NCBI GenBank assembly: GCA_947463235.1
Contig: CANHST010000002.1
Coordinates: 1-42,711 of the forward strand
Direction: 5' to 3'
Source of the DNA: Acidimicrobiaceae bacterium
GTDB taxonomy: Bacteria > Actinomycetota > Acidimicrobiia > Acidimicrobiales > Ilumatobacteraceae
DNA: 42,711 bases
Every line of letters begins with the position of its first letter. Position 1 is the stretch's first letter. The notes beneath the pieces were generated by a model. The model saw nothing but the letters and a program-made list of their open reading frames with translations, was not told the origin of the DNA and ran no database searches. Shown in pieces: positions 1 to 9,843 of this stretch. A program made the position numbers and the translations under genes.

Positions 1-2385
1 AACCAGGTGATCGAGCGCTGGGCGCCCGCGCCCATCGAACCGCACTTCATCGACGCCACGGCCACCGCAGACCGCACCGTCGATCACGTGGCCGTCACCA
101 ACCTCACCGACGACGAACTGCAGTCATTGAGCCGCGAACGAGGTCTCAGCCTCGACCTCGCCGAACTGCAAGCCATCGCCACCCATTACCGCGGCGTGGG
201 CCGCGAGCCCACCGATGTGGAACTGGAGACGCTGGCGCAGACCTGGAGTGAGCACTGCAGCCACAAGACGTTTCGGGCGCACATCACCACTCCCGACGGC
301 ACCGAGATCACGCCGCTGTTGAAGCAACTGCGCAACTGCACCGACCGCATCGATGCGCCCTTCGTGGTGAGCTCGTTCGTCGGCAACGCCGGCATCGTCC
401 GCTACTCCCCCGGCGTCACGCTGGCGGTGAAGGCCGAGACCCACAACCATCCGTCGGCCATCGAACCGTTCGGTGGTGCGAACACCGGCGTGGGTGGCGT
501 CATCCGCGACGTGATGGGTGCGGCGCATCACCCCATCGCCGTCACCGACATCCTCTGCTTTGGGCCCACCGACCTGCCAGCCGATCAACTGCCCGAAGGC
601 GTGCTGCACCCTCGCCTCATCGAGAGCGGCGTCATCGCCGGTGTCGCCGACTACGGCAACAAGATCGGTCTGCCCAACGTGGCCGGTGCGGTGCTGTACG
701 ACCCCGGCTACATCGCCAACCCACTGGTGTACGCCGGGTGCATCGGTATCGCTGCCGACGTACCCGAACTGCCCGGCCCGCAGCCCGGCGACCTGGTCGT
801 GGTGATCGGCGGGCGAACGGGCCGAGACGGGCTGCGTGGTGCCACGTTCAGCAGCGCCACGATGGACGCCACCACCGGCGACGTGGCGGGCGCCAGCGTG
901 CAGATCGGCGACCCGATCGTGGAGAAGTTGGTCATTGACGCCATGGCCGAATGCCACGGTCTCTACAGCGCCGTCACCGACTGCGGCGCTGGCGGCCTGT
1001 CGAGCGCCGTCGGCGAGATGGCCGAGGGCGTCGGCGCCGATGTCGACGTGACGCTGGCGCCGCTGAAGTATCCCGGCCTACGCCCGTGGGAGATCTGGCT
1101 CAGCGAGGCACAGGAACGCATGGTGTTCGCCGTGCCACCCGCATACTGGCCATCGATGCAGGCCGTCTGCGCACGACACGGCGTGGAGGCCGTGAGCCTG
1201 GGCACCTTCACCGGCGACGGCGTGCTGCGCGTGCGCGCCGGCGACCTCACCGTGCTGGAACTCGACACGCACTTCCTGCACGACGGTCGGCCACAGCGGT
1301 CGATGGTGGCCACCCTGCCAACGCCCCACCGCGGCGATGCCGCCGCCCCCGAATGTGCGAACCCAACCGCCACGCTGCTGGCGTTGTTGGCACACCCCAA
1401 CATCGCCTCCAAGGAGCGCGTGATCCGCCGCTACGACCACGAGATTCGCGGCGCCACTGCAGTGCGTCCACTCGTTGGTGCGCACCACGATGGCCACGCC
1501 GATGGTGTGGTGCTAGCCGAGCCCACCGACACGCACGGATTCGCCGTGGGCATCGGCGTAAACCCGTGGTTCGGCCTGGCCGACCCCGAGCGCATGGCCC
1601 ACGCCGTCATCGACGAAGCCATCCGCAACGTGGTGGCCGTGGGCGCCGACCCCGACATGGTGGTGCTGCTCGACAACTTCAGCTGGGGCGACCCGCGACG
1701 CGAGACCACCTTGGGCGAATTGGTGATGGCCGTGCAGGGTTGCTGCGACGCTGCCGAACACCACGGGGCACCATTCGTGAGTGGCAAGGATTCGTTGAAC
1801 AACGAGTACCTCGGCAGCGACGGTCAGCGACACGCTGTGCCGCCCACGCTGGTGATCACTGCGATGGCGCACGTACCGAACGCCGATGCCACTGTCACCC
1901 CCGATCTGAAGCACGCCGGCAACGTGCTGGTGCAGGTGGGCGACACCGACGTGGAGTTCGCGGGTAGCCACTTCGCCAAACTCCACCCGGTTGGCCCGGC
2001 AGTGGTGCCGGCGCCGGTGGCCGATGCGCATGATCGCTATCGCCGCCTGCACCGCGCGCTGGAGAGCGGCCGAGTGTTGGCGTGCCACGACCTCAGCGAG
2101 GGCGGCCTTGCGGTGGCGTTGGCCGAGATGGCCATCGGCGGCCGAATGGGCGCAGAGATCCACACCCTCCCGCATGCCGACGCGACCACTGCATGGTTCA
2201 GCGAAAGCAACGGAAGGTTCGTGGTGGAACTCCGCCCCGGAGATCTCACATGGTTCACCGAACTGGTGGGCGGGCCCGTCCACGTGCTCGGCGAGACCAC
2301 CGCCCATGGCCGCTTCGAGGCACCCGGGATCTCCGCATCGGTGGAGCAACTCGTCGCCGCATTCCGCCAGGAGGCGGCGCGATGA
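1..2385 (+). CDS. purL: Phosphoribosylformylglycinamidine synthase, PurS-PurL fusion (5' partial)
   Basis: This is the synthetase subunit of FGAM synthase, which converts FGAR, glutamine and ATP to FGAM in de novo purine synthesis. The motif SEHCSHKTF (about residue 84 counted from position 7), the stretch ETHNHPSAIEPFGGANTG and the late GKDSLNNEY segment identify PurL. The frame is open to the window edge. A GTG at position 7 could be read as the start, but the first residues NQVIERW look like the C-terminal end of PurS (usually NPVIEDY or similar), and no ribosome-binding site is visible. I therefore infer a PurS domain lying mostly outside the window, fused to PurL. The helical linker before SEHC resembles that of large PurL. 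The stop overlaps purQ by ATGA. The PurL assignment is very secure; the fusion is likely but unproven here. Confidence 0.93.
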   Translation, partial: NQVIERWAPAPIEPHFIDATATADRTVDHVAVTNLTDDELQSLSRERGLSLDLAELQAIATHYRGVGREPTDVELETLAQTWSEHCSHKTFRAHITTPDGTEITPLLKQLRNCTDRIDAPFVVSSFVGNAGIVRYSPGVTLAVKAETHNHPSAIEPFGGANTGVGGVIRDVMGAAHHPIAVTDILCFGPTDLPADQLPEGVLHPRLIESGVIAGVADYGNKIGLPNVAGAVLYDPGYIANPLVYAGCIGIAADVPELPGPQPGDLVVVIGGRTGRDGLRGATFSSATMDATTGDVAGASVQIGDPIVEKLVIDAMAECHGLYSAVTDCGAGGLSSAVGEMAEGVGADVDVTLAPLKYPGLRPWEIWLSEAQERMVFAVPPAYWPSMQAVCARHGVEAVSLGTFTGDGVLRVRAGDLTVLELDTHFLHDGRPQRSMVATLPTPHRGDAAAPECANPTATLLALLAHPNIASKERVIRRYDHEIRGATAVRPLVGAHHDGHADGVVLAEPTDTHGFAVGIGVNPWFGLADPERMAHAVIDEAIRNVVAVGADPDMVVLLDNFSWGDPRRETTLGELVMAVQGCCDAAEHHGAPFVSGKDSLNNEYLGSDGQRHAVPPTLVITAMAHVPNADATVTPDLKHAGNVLVQVGDTDVEFAGSHFAKLHPVGPAVVPAPVADAHDRYRRLHRALESGRVLACHDLSEGGLAVALAEMAIGGRMGAEIHTLPHADATTAWFSESNGRFVVELRPGDLTWFTELVGGPVHVLGETTAHGRFEAPGISASVEQLVAAFRQEAAR

Positions 2386-3092
2386 GCAACCCCACCGCCA
2401 TCGTGCTCGCCGCACCGGGCACCAACCGCGACCACGACGTCTCGTTCGCACTGGAACTCGCAGGTGCCTCGCCACGCATCGTGCTGCTGGCCGAACTACT
2501 GGACGACCCGTCGGTGCTCGGCGCAGCACAGATGCTGGTGGTGGCCGGAGGTTTCAGTTACGCCGATGCACTCGGCGCCGGTCGCATGTGGAGCCTGGAG
2601 CTCTCGCACGGCGTAGGCGATGCCCTCACCGGGTTCGTGGCGGCGGGCAAGCCCGTCATCGGCATCTGCAACGGCTTTCAGGTGCTCACCCGAACCGGCC
2701 TGTTGCCCGGCTCGCTCGGCCACAACGAGAGCGGTCACTTCCAGTGCGATTGGGTGCGCCTCGAGGCGCCACCGAGCAAGAGCATCTGGACCGCCGGGCT
2801 CGAACCCATCGAATGCCCCATCGCCCACGGCGAAGGCCGCTACGTGCACCCCGACGTGGCAGCGCTCACCGCCGCCGGACAGGTGGCGCTGCGCTACAGC
2901 GGCACGAACCCCAACGGCTCGCTCGATGCCATTGCCGGCGTGTGCGACGAGAGCGGCGTGGTGCTGGGCCTCATGCCCCACCCGGAGAACCACGTGCTGG
3001 CTCGCCAACACCCGCGCCGCACGCGGGGCACACAGCACGGCCTCGGCCTGCAGTTGTTCGAACAGGGCGTGCGACACGCCCGGGGGATGTGA
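2382..3092 (+). CDS. purQ: FGAM synthase glutaminase subunit PurQ
   Basis: The class I glutamine amidotransferase subunit supplies ammonia to PurL. It is 236 residues long, within the usual PurQ range. The nucleophile elbow GICNGFQ places the catalytic Cys at residue 96, and the His-Glu part of the triad is in MPHPENH near the C-terminus. The early VVAGGFSYAD segment matches the PurQ oxyanion-hole region. The ATG lies inside the purL stop (ATGA), so translation is probably coupled. Eight bases separate its stop from purC. PurQ works in a complex with PurL and PurS, and all appear to be encoded together here. Confidence 0.95.
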   Translation: MSNPTAIVLAAPGTNRDHDVSFALELAGASPRIVLLAELLDDPSVLGAAQMLVVAGGFSYADALGAGRMWSLELSHGVGDALTGFVAAGKPVIGICNGFQVLTRTGLLPGSLGHNESGHFQCDWVRLEAPPSKSIWTAGLEPIECPIAHGEGRYVHPDVAALTAAGQVALRYSGTNPNGSLDAIAGVCDESGVVLGLMPHPENHVLARQHPRRTRGTQHGLGLQLFEQGVRHARGM

Positions 3093-3100
3093 GGCACCAG

Positions 3101-4063
3101 ATGACCACCCCGATTGCTCCGTTCCTCGACATCGACCTGTCGCTGCCGGACCGGCGCGATGGGAAGGTACGTGTCTCCTACGAACTGCCACCCGGCAACG
3201 ACGGCGAAGGACGCCGACTGTTCGTCACCACCGATCGCCTGTCGGCGTTCGACCGCATCATCGCTGGAGTGCCGTACAAGGGGCAGGTGCTGAACCAGTT
3301 GGCGGCATGGTGGTTCGCAGAGACCGCCGACATCGTGCCCAACCACGTGCTGTCGGTACCCGATCCGAACCTGCTCGTCGCCCGCTCCGCCACACCGCTG
3401 CCGGTGGAAGTGATCGTGCGCGGCTACATCACCGGCGTCACCTCCACTTCGCTGTGGCAGCAGTACGCCGACGGCGCTCGCGAGATCTACGGTCACCGCT
3501 TCCCCGATGGGTTGCTGAAGAACACCGAGCTTCCAGCAGCACTGGTGACACCCACCACCAAAGGCACCGAGGGCGTGCACGACGTACCCCTCACCGTGGC
3601 CGAGGTGGCGCAGCGCGGCCTGGTCGGGCACCGCCGCTGGGGCGAGGTGGTGGAGGCAGCGCTGCTGCTGTTTCGCCGCGGCCAACAGAAGGCGGCCGAA
3701 GCGGGCCTCATCCTGGCCGACACGAAGTACGAGTTCGGCACCGCTGCCGACGGCAGCCTGCTGGTGATCGACGAGATGCACACCCCCGACTCCTCGCGCT
3801 ATTGGGTGGCGGAGAGCTACGAGCAACGCCTCGCTGCCGGCGACGAACCCGAGAGCCTCGACAAAGAAGTGGTGCGCCGCGCCCTCCTCGCCGCTGGGTA
3901 CCGCGGCGATGGCGAACCACCCACGCTGGCCGACGACGTGTGGGCCGAGACCACGCGTCGCTACATCCACGCCTTCGAACGCCTCACGGGCACCACGTTC
4001 GAACCCGGCGCCTACCCCGTGCCGCCCCGCATCCAGGAGCAACTGCGCGATGTTTCCCTCTGA
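3101..4063 (+). CDS. purC: SAICAR synthetase PurC
   Basis: PurC joins CAIR and aspartate using ATP to make SAICAR. The 320-residue protein shows GKVRVSYEL near the N-terminus, LSAFDR, a VIVRGYITG segment in the first third, and ADTKYEFG with VIDEMHTPDSSRYW in the second half; these are standard PurC signatures. The ATG chosen gives the conserved N-terminal start and sits 8 bases after purQ. The 3' end overlaps purF by 14 bases. It is slightly longer than the short bacterial form of about 240 residues, like many actinobacterial PurC proteins. Confidence 0.95.
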   Translation: MTTPIAPFLDIDLSLPDRRDGKVRVSYELPPGNDGEGRRLFVTTDRLSAFDRIIAGVPYKGQVLNQLAAWWFAETADIVPNHVLSVPDPNLLVARSATPLPVEVIVRGYITGVTSTSLWQQYADGAREIYGHRFPDGLLKNTELPAALVTPTTKGTEGVHDVPLTVAEVAQRGLVGHRRWGEVVEAALLLFRRGQQKAAEAGLILADTKYEFGTAADGSLLVIDEMHTPDSSRYWVAESYEQRLAAGDEPESLDKEVVRRALLAAGYRGDGEPPTLADDVWAETTRRYIHAFERLTGTTFEPGAYPVPPRIQEQLRDVSL

Positions 4064-5534
4064 CGAAATCTGGCACACCGACTCGACGTCCGGTGCCGAC
4101 CACGAGTGCTACGACGACAAACCGCATGAGGAATGCGGTGTGTTCGGTGCATCCACCCCACTGGGTGAAGGCCTCGGGCAACTCGCCTTCTTTGGTCTCT
4201 TCGCGTTGCAGCATCGCGGCCAGGAAGCCGCCGGTATCGCCATCAGCGACGGCTCGCGCGTGCGTGTGCACAAGGACTCCGGCCTGGTGAGCAACGTGTT
4301 CACCCCGGCCACGATGGCGGGTCTCACCGGCTACCACGCCATTGGCCACACCCGCTACAGCACCACCGGCGGCAACTCCCACAAGAACATCCAGCCGTTC
4401 GTGGTGGAGACCATGCATGGCCCGCTGGCCGTGGCCCACAACGGCAATCTGGTGAACGCCGCGGCGCTGCGCGACGAGTTGCTGTCGCGAGGCTTCGGAC
4501 TCACCGCCACCAGCGATACCGAGGTGATCACGCTGATGCTGGCGGCTGCCGGCGGTCGCACCTGGGAAGACCGTGTGGAGCGCACCCTGCCTGCCTGGAA
4601 GGGCGCCTTCTCGTTGGTGATGCTGGTGAACGATCGGGTGATCGCCGTGCGCGACCCGTGGGGTTTTCGACCAATGCATGTCGGCCGTCTGCCGCACGGT
4701 GGCTACGCCGTCGCCTCAGAGACCTGCGCCCTGAACACCTTGGGCTGCCTGGAGATCGACGAAGTACGACCCGGCGAAATCGTCACGCTGCAAGGCGCAG
4801 AGATGCACCGGCGTCAGGCCCTCACGCCAGCCGCCACCCCGGCACGCTGCACGTTCGAGTTCGTCTACTTCAGCCGCCCCGACAGCAACTGGGCGGGCCA
4901 CAACGTGCACCACGTTCGTCAGCGCCTCGGTGAGCAGTTGGCGATGGAGAGCGGGGTGGATGCCGACGTGGTGATTCCGGTGCCCGACAGCTCCATCCCT
5001 GCGGCCATCGGCTACAGCCGTCAGAGCGGTATCCCCCACAACGACGGCCTGATCAAGAACCGCTACATCGGCCGCACGTTCATCGAACCCACCCAAGATC
5101 TACGCGAGCGCGGCGTGGCGTTGAAGTTCAACGCTCTCAGCGAGAACCTTGCCGGCAAACGAGTGGTGATGATCGACGACTCGCTGGTGCGTGGCACCAC
5201 CGCTGGGCCGCTCGTGAAGTTGCTCCGCGATGCCGGTGCCACCGAGGTGCACCTTCGGATCACCTGCCCACCCATCACTGATGCGTGCCACTTCGGCGTC
5301 GACATGGGCCACGACGGCGATCTGATGGCGGCTCGCCTCACCGTGGAGGAGATGCGCGAACTGATCGGCGCCGACTCACTGCACTTCCTCTCGCTGGAAG
5401 GAATGATGACCGCCATCGAGCCAGCCAGCGGAGGGGCCAGCACCGGCTACTGCAACGGCTGCTTCACCGGTCAGTACCCGATGCCCGTCGACGAAGCCCC
5501 GCCCAAGCTGCGCTTCGAAGGCGCCTTGGCATGA
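4050..5534 (+). CDS. purF: Amidophosphoribosyltransferase PurF
   Basis: PurF makes phosphoribosylamine from PRPP and glutamine, the committed step of purine synthesis. The class II glutaminase nucleophile is Cys29 in EECGVFG, so a 28-residue propeptide should be cleaved. The PRPP loop is VVMIDDSLVRGTT. Cysteines in CTFEFVYF, in the TCPPITDACHFG region and in YCNGCF match the 4Fe-4S ligands of the Bacillus-type enzyme, so this is the oxygen-sensitive iron-sulfur class. The ATG at 4050 has an AGGAG about 11 bases upstream inside purC, and it overlaps purC by 14 bases. The 494-residue length is typical. The stop overlaps the next gene by ATGA. Confidence 0.95.
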   Translation: MFPSDEIWHTDSTSGADHECYDDKPHEECGVFGASTPLGEGLGQLAFFGLFALQHRGQEAAGIAISDGSRVRVHKDSGLVSNVFTPATMAGLTGYHAIGHTRYSTTGGNSHKNIQPFVVETMHGPLAVAHNGNLVNAAALRDELLSRGFGLTATSDTEVITLMLAAAGGRTWEDRVERTLPAWKGAFSLVMLVNDRVIAVRDPWGFRPMHVGRLPHGGYAVASETCALNTLGCLEIDEVRPGEIVTLQGAEMHRRQALTPAATPARCTFEFVYFSRPDSNWAGHNVHHVRQRLGEQLAMESGVDADVVIPVPDSSIPAAIGYSRQSGIPHNDGLIKNRYIGRTFIEPTQDLRERGVALKFNALSENLAGKRVVMIDDSLVRGTTAGPLVKLLRDAGATEVHLRITCPPITDACHFGVDMGHDGDLMAARLTVEEMRELIGADSLHFLSLEGMMTAIEPASGGASTGYCNGCFTGQYPMPVDEAPPKLRFEGALA

Positions 5535-7699
5535 ACGTGCTCGTCATCGGGTCGGGTGGGCGCGAGGCCGCCATTGCGTGGGCCTGCGCGCGGCACGGAC
5601 ACGCCGTGCGAACCGCTGCCGATCTACCCACGCCCATCGATGCCGACGTGGTGATCGTCGGCCCCGAGGCAGCCCTCGTGGCCGGCGTGGCCGACCGCTG
5701 CGCCGACGCCGGTGTGCCGTGCTTCGGCCCCACCGCCGGACTCGCCAAGTTGGAGAGCAGCAAGGGTTTCACCCGCACGCTGGCGCACAGCCTCGGGCTT
5801 CCGTCGCCCGCCTTCCACCTGTCGTCGTCGGCCGACGACGCACTGGCGTGGTGGAGGGCGTTCGGGCGACCCATCGTGGTGAAGCTCGACGGTCTCGCTG
5901 CCGGCAAGGGCGTGATCGTGCCCGATGGTGCCGAGGCCACCGAGGCTGCCATCCGCGAACTGCTCGAGCAGGGCCCCATCGTGCTGGAAGAACGCCTCAC
6001 CGGCCCGGAGTGCAGCCTGATGGCCATGTGCGATGGCACCGTGGCCCGCCCCCTGCCCATCGCCCAAGACCACAAGCGCATCGGCGAGGGCGACACCGGC
6101 CCGAACACGGGCGGCATGGGCGCCTACGCCCCGGCACCGGTGCCCTACGACCCCGACGAACTCACCGCCACCTTCATCCAGCCCGTCATCGACTATCTGG
6201 CCGAGGTGGGCGCCCCCTACATCGGCGTGCTCTACGCCGGGCTGATGTGCACCCCAGATGGCCCGAAGTTGCTGGAGTTCAACTGCCGCTTCGGCGACCC
6301 CGAAGCGCAGACGGTGCTTCCACTGGTCACCGACGACCTCGCCGAGTTGGCACTGGCCTGCTGCAACGGCTCGCTCGGCGAACGACACATCGCATACGAA
6401 GGTGCCGCTTGCACCGTCGTGGCAGCCGCCCCGGGCTACCCGGCAGCGCCGATCGCGGGTGCCACCATCGACTTCGGCAGCGACAGCGCCGATGCGCTGC
6501 TGTTCCGTGCCGGCACCGACGGCAACGTGGTCACCGGCGGGCGCGTGCTGGCTGTCACCGGCATCGGCGCCGATCTGACTACCGCCCGATCCCGCGCCTA
6601 CGAGCGGATGGCATCGGTCGCGTTCGATGGCCGTCAGATTCGGCGCGACATCGGCTGGCGCAGCATCGGTGCGCAGCTCACCTCGTATGCCGCCGCAGGT
6701 GTCGACATCGACGAAGGCACCCGTGCAGTGGAACAGATGAAGGCCGCCGTCGAGCGCACACACGGCGAGGCTGTTCTGCGCGGAGTCGGCAGTTTCGGAG
6801 GCGTGTTCAGCCTCGCCGCCATCAAGCAGATGGACGATCCCCTCCTGGTGGCCAGCACCGATGGCGTGGGCACGAAGGTGGAGCTGGCGGCCCGCCTCGG
6901 GAAGTACCGCGGTGTGGGCATGGACATCGTGAATCACTGCATCGACGACGTGCTGGTGCAGGGTGCTCGTCCGCTGTTCTTTCTCGACTACGTGGCCAGC
7001 AGCAAGCTGCACGCCGAGCATGTGGCCGAGGTGGTCACCGGCATGGCGGAAGCCTGTGAGGTGTCGGGGTGCGCGCTGCTCGGCGGCGAGACCGCCGAAA
7101 TGCCGGGCGTCTACGCCGAAGGAGCGTTCGACATCGCCGGCACGTTGGTGGGCGTAGTGGATCGCGCCGACCTCCTGCCTGCCGGCGTGTTGGAGGCGGG
7201 CGACGTGTTGATCGGCGTCGCCAGCAACGGACCGCACACCAACGGCTACTCGCTGCTGCGCAAGGTGTTCGATTGGCTGCCGATGGACAGCACCCCTCCA
7301 GGGTTCGACGCCACACTCGGCGACACCCTGCTGCGCCCGCACCGCAACTACCTTCCGGTGCTCGATGCAGCACTGCAGCACCGGCAGGTGAAGGCACTGG
7401 CCCACATCACCGGCGGTGGTCTGCCCGAGAACGTGCCCCGCGTGCTGCCCGATGGCATCGATGCGCACATCGATCTCACCTCGTGGCCGGTGCCGCCGCT
7501 GTTCCGACTGGTGCGCGAACTCACACCCGGCATGCCCACCGAGGAGTTGTACCGCACCCTCAACATGGGCATCGGCATGGTCATCATCTGCAGCCCGGAA
7601 CACGCCGACGGCGTGCAGGCGCTGATCGACGAGCCCACCTGGCGAATCGGCACGCTCGTGACCGCACTCGGCGACGGCCGAAAGGTGCATCTCGGATGA
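5531..7699 (+). CDS. purDM: Bifunctional GAR synthetase / AIR synthetase (PurD-PurM fusion)
   Basis: One 722-residue open frame carries two enzymes. Residues 1 to about 380 are an ATP-grasp PurD: NVLVIGSGGRE at the start, VVKLDGLAAGKGV, GPNTGGMGAY and EFNCRFGDPE. Residues about 384-722 are PurM: SYAAAGVDIDEG, ASTDGVGTKVELA, GGETAEMPGVY, SNGPHTNGYSL and HITGGGLPEN. The PurM half has normal length; the PurD half is somewhat short. No in-frame ATG or GTG sits at the junction and no stop separates the halves, so this is a true fusion rather than two adjacent genes. PurD makes GAR and PurM closes the imidazole ring to AIR. The ORF starts inside the purF stop and ends inside the purN start, both ATGA. 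Confidence 0.94.
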   Translation: MNVLVIGSGGREAAIAWACARHGHAVRTAADLPTPIDADVVIVGPEAALVAGVADRCADAGVPCFGPTAGLAKLESSKGFTRTLAHSLGLPSPAFHLSSSADDALAWWRAFGRPIVVKLDGLAAGKGVIVPDGAEATEAAIRELLEQGPIVLEERLTGPECSLMAMCDGTVARPLPIAQDHKRIGEGDTGPNTGGMGAYAPAPVPYDPDELTATFIQPVIDYLAEVGAPYIGVLYAGLMCTPDGPKLLEFNCRFGDPEAQTVLPLVTDDLAELALACCNGSLGERHIAYEGAACTVVAAAPGYPAAPIAGATIDFGSDSADALLFRAGTDGNVVTGGRVLAVTGIGADLTTARSRAYERMASVAFDGRQIRRDIGWRSIGAQLTSYAAAGVDIDEGTRAVEQMKAAVERTHGEAVLRGVGSFGGVFSLAAIKQMDDPLLVASTDGVGTKVELAARLGKYRGVGMDIVNHCIDDVLVQGARPLFFLDYVASSKLHAEHVAEVVTGMAEACEVSGCALLGGETAEMPGVYAEGAFDIAGTLVGVVDRADLLPAGVLEAGDVLIGVASNGPHTNGYSLLRKVFDWLPMDSTPPGFDATLGDTLLRPHRNYLPVLDAALQHRQVKALAHITGGGLPENVPRVLPDGIDAHIDLTSWPVPPLFRLVRELTPGMPTEELYRTLNMGIGMVIICSPEHADGVQALIDEPTWRIGTLVTALGDGRKVHLG

Positions 7700-8307
7700 A
7701 GCGCCTCGTGGTGATGGCATCCGGTAACGGTTCGAACCTTCAGGCGATCATCGATGCCTGCGCAGAGGCTCGCATCCCTGCCGTGGTCACGGCGGTCATC
7801 AGCGACAACAGCGACGCCTTCGCCCTCCGCCGCGCCGACGCAGCAGGCATTCCCGCCGTCCACATCGGCCGTCGCCCTGGCGAGAGCCGCGCCGACTACG
7901 ACGCCCGACTCGCCGACCTCGTGAGCGGCTTCGATCCCGACTGGGTGGTGCTGGCCGGCTGGATGCGATTGCTCACGATGAACTTCCTGGGCTGGTTCCC
8001 GGGCATGGTGGTGAACCTGCATCCGGCGCTCCCCGGCGAACTGCCCGGCACCCACGCCATCGAGCGAGCGTTCGACGAGTCACGCACCGGCACGCGCACG
8101 TCGTCCGGCGTGATGGTGCATCTCGTCGCCGATGAGGGCGTGGACGACGGCCCGGTCTTGGCCACCGCCGTAGTGCCGATCCTCGCCACCGACACGCTCG
8201 ACGACTTCGAGACCAGAATGCACACCGCGGAGCACACCCTGCTCGTGTCGGCATTGCATGCACTGTGCAGCCAGATCCACCCCATCACCCACGGAGCAAC
8301 CGCATGA
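7696..8307 (+). CDS. purN: GAR formyltransferase PurN
   Basis: PurN transfers a formyl group from 10-formyl-THF to GAR. The 203-residue protein begins with the [17 protein letters not shown] nucleotide-binding segment. It carries [12 protein letters not shown] with the catalytic Asn and His, and a [11 protein letters not shown] segment containing the catalytic Asp. It overlaps the purD-purM ORF by ATGA and guaB by ATGA. It acts on the product of the PurD half encoded immediately upstream and makes the precursor used by PurL, so the three domains are placed for close co-translation. Confidence 0.94.
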   Translation: MKRLVVMASGNGSNLQAIIDACAEARIPAVVTAVISDNSDAFALRRADAAGIPAVHIGRRPGESRADYDARLADLVSGFDPDWVVLAGWMRLLTMNFLGWFPGMVVNLHPALPGELPGTHAIERAFDESRTGTRTSSGVMVHLVADEGVDDGPVLATAVVPILATDTLDDFETRMHTAEHTLLVSALHALCSQIHPITHGATA

Positions 8308-9809
8308 GCAACGACGACCTGTTCGACCGCTTCGAAGCACTCACCTTCGACGACGTGGTGATCGTGCCCGGCTACAGCGATGTGCTGCCCGACACCGTGG
8401 ACACCGCCGCCACCTTCGCCGCCGACATCGTGCTGCAGGTGCCCATCGTGAGCGCTGCGATGGACAAGGTGACCGAGGCCCGCATGGCGATCGCCATGGC
8501 CCGTGAGGGCGGCATCGGCGTGATCCACCGCAACCTGTCCATCGCCGATCAGGCCGCCGAGGTGCAGAAGGTGAAGCGCAGCCAGAGCGGGATGATCACC
8601 GACCCCGTCACCCTTCCGCCTACCGCCACCCTGGCCGACGCCGAGGAACTGATGAGCCGCTTCAAGTTCAGCGGCATGCCCATCACCGACGCCGACAACC
8701 GTTTGGTGGGCATCCTCACCAACCGCGACATGCGGTTCTGCGAACCCTCCGACTATCGGCGACTGGTCACCGAGTTCATGACCAGCGAGCGTCTCATCAC
8801 GGCCAGGCTCGGCACCACCCTGCACGAGGCCAAGGCCATCCTGCAGAAGTACCGGATCGAGAAGCTGCCCCTGGTCGACGACGACGGTCACCTCACCGGC
8901 CTGATCACGGTGAAAGACATCCAGAAGAGCCAGGAGTTTCCGAACGCCACGCAGGACAGCGGCGGGCGACTGCGTTGCGCCGCTGCTGTCGGGGTGGGTG
9001 CCGAACTCGAGGAGCGTGTGGAGGCATTGGTCGCCATGGGCGTCGATGCCGTCGCACTCGACACGGCGCACGGTCACTCGGCCGGTGTGATCAAGGCCAT
9101 CGAACGCATTCGTGGCTCGTGGCCCGATCTGCCGATCGTGGCGGGCAACGTGGTCACCGAAGACGGCGTGGAAGCGCTCCACAAGGCCGGAGCCGCCGCC
9201 GTGAAGGTGGGCGTGGGTGCCGGTTCCATCTGCACCACTCGCGTGGTCAGCGGTGCAGGAATGCCGCAGCTGTCGGCCATCTACTTCGCCGCCCAGCACG
9301 CTCGGCGCCGAGGCATTCCCATCATCGGCGACGGTGGCATCACGTACTCGGGCGACGTGGTGAAGGCCATCGCGGCGGGCGCCGATTGCGTGATGCTGGG
9401 GTCGTTGCTGGCCGGCACCGATGAAGCCCCAGGCGAGCTGGAATTGTTCGAAGGCCGGCGCTACAAGAGCTACCGCGGCATGGGCTCGATGGGCGCCATG
9501 CAGGGCCTGGGCGCCGACCGCTACGCCACGGCACAGTCCAGCGGTTCACAAAGCCAGGTGGCCGGGCAGTCGCGCAAGCTGGTGCCCGAGGGCATCGAAG
9601 GTCGCGTGCCCTACGCCGGCACGCTGGGCGACGTGGTCTACCAGCTCGTGGGTGGCCTGCGCAGCGGCATGGGCTACGCGGGTGCAGCCACCTTGCCGGC
9701 GTTGCGCAGCGGCGCCAGGTTCATGCGGGTCACCACGGCTGGCCGCAACGAGAGCCACCCCCACGACGTGACCATCACCAAAGAAGCCCCCAACTACCAA
9801 CGCACCTGA
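8304..9809 (+). CDS. guaB: IMP dehydrogenase GuaB
   Basis: IMPDH oxidises IMP to XMP using NAD+, the entry to guanine nucleotides. The 501-residue protein has the N-terminal [20 protein letters not shown] and an inserted pair of CBS domains (about residues 95-215). The catalytic loop [15 protein letters not shown] carries Cys310, and the flap region includes [10 protein letters not shown]. The ATG at 8304 lies inside the purN stop. An in-frame ATG at 8265 would add 13 unconserved residues and is rejected. It ends the purine operon and is followed by a repeat and hairpin region. Confidence 0.95.
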   Translation: MSNDDLFDRFEALTFDDVVIVPGYSDVLPDTVDTAATFAADIVLQVPIVSAAMDKVTEARMAIAMAREGGIGVIHRNLSIADQAAEVQKVKRSQSGMITDPVTLPPTATLADAEELMSRFKFSGMPITDADNRLVGILTNRDMRFCEPSDYRRLVTEFMTSERLITARLGTTLHEAKAILQKYRIEKLPLVDDDGHLTGLITVKDIQKSQEFPNATQDSGGRLRCAAAVGVGAELEERVEALVAMGVDAVALDTAHGHSAGVIKAIERIRGSWPDLPIVAGNVVTEDGVEALHKAGAAAVKVGVGAGSICTTRVVSGAGMPQLSAIYFAAQHARRRGIPIIGDGGITYSGDVVKAIAAGADCVMLGSLLAGTDEAPGELELFEGRRYKSYRGMGSMGAMQGLGADRYATAQSSGSQSQVAGQSRKLVPEGIEGRVPYAGTLGDVVYQLVGGLRSGMGYAGAATLPALRSGARFMRVTTAGRNESHPHDVTITKEAPNYQRT

Positions 9810-9843
9810 TCCCCTCGCCCCCTATGGGTGCCGTCGCGCCCAC

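Noticed and set aside
6660-6700. Frameshift or lost stop separating purD and purM
   Set aside because: The frame is continuous, both halves are well conserved to the junction, and no start codon is positioned for a separate purM.
5624-7720. 698-residue antisense ORF over purD-purM
   Set aside because: It is a long shadow frame caused by high GC; the plus strand carries the conserved enzymes and the antisense translation has no recognisable domain.
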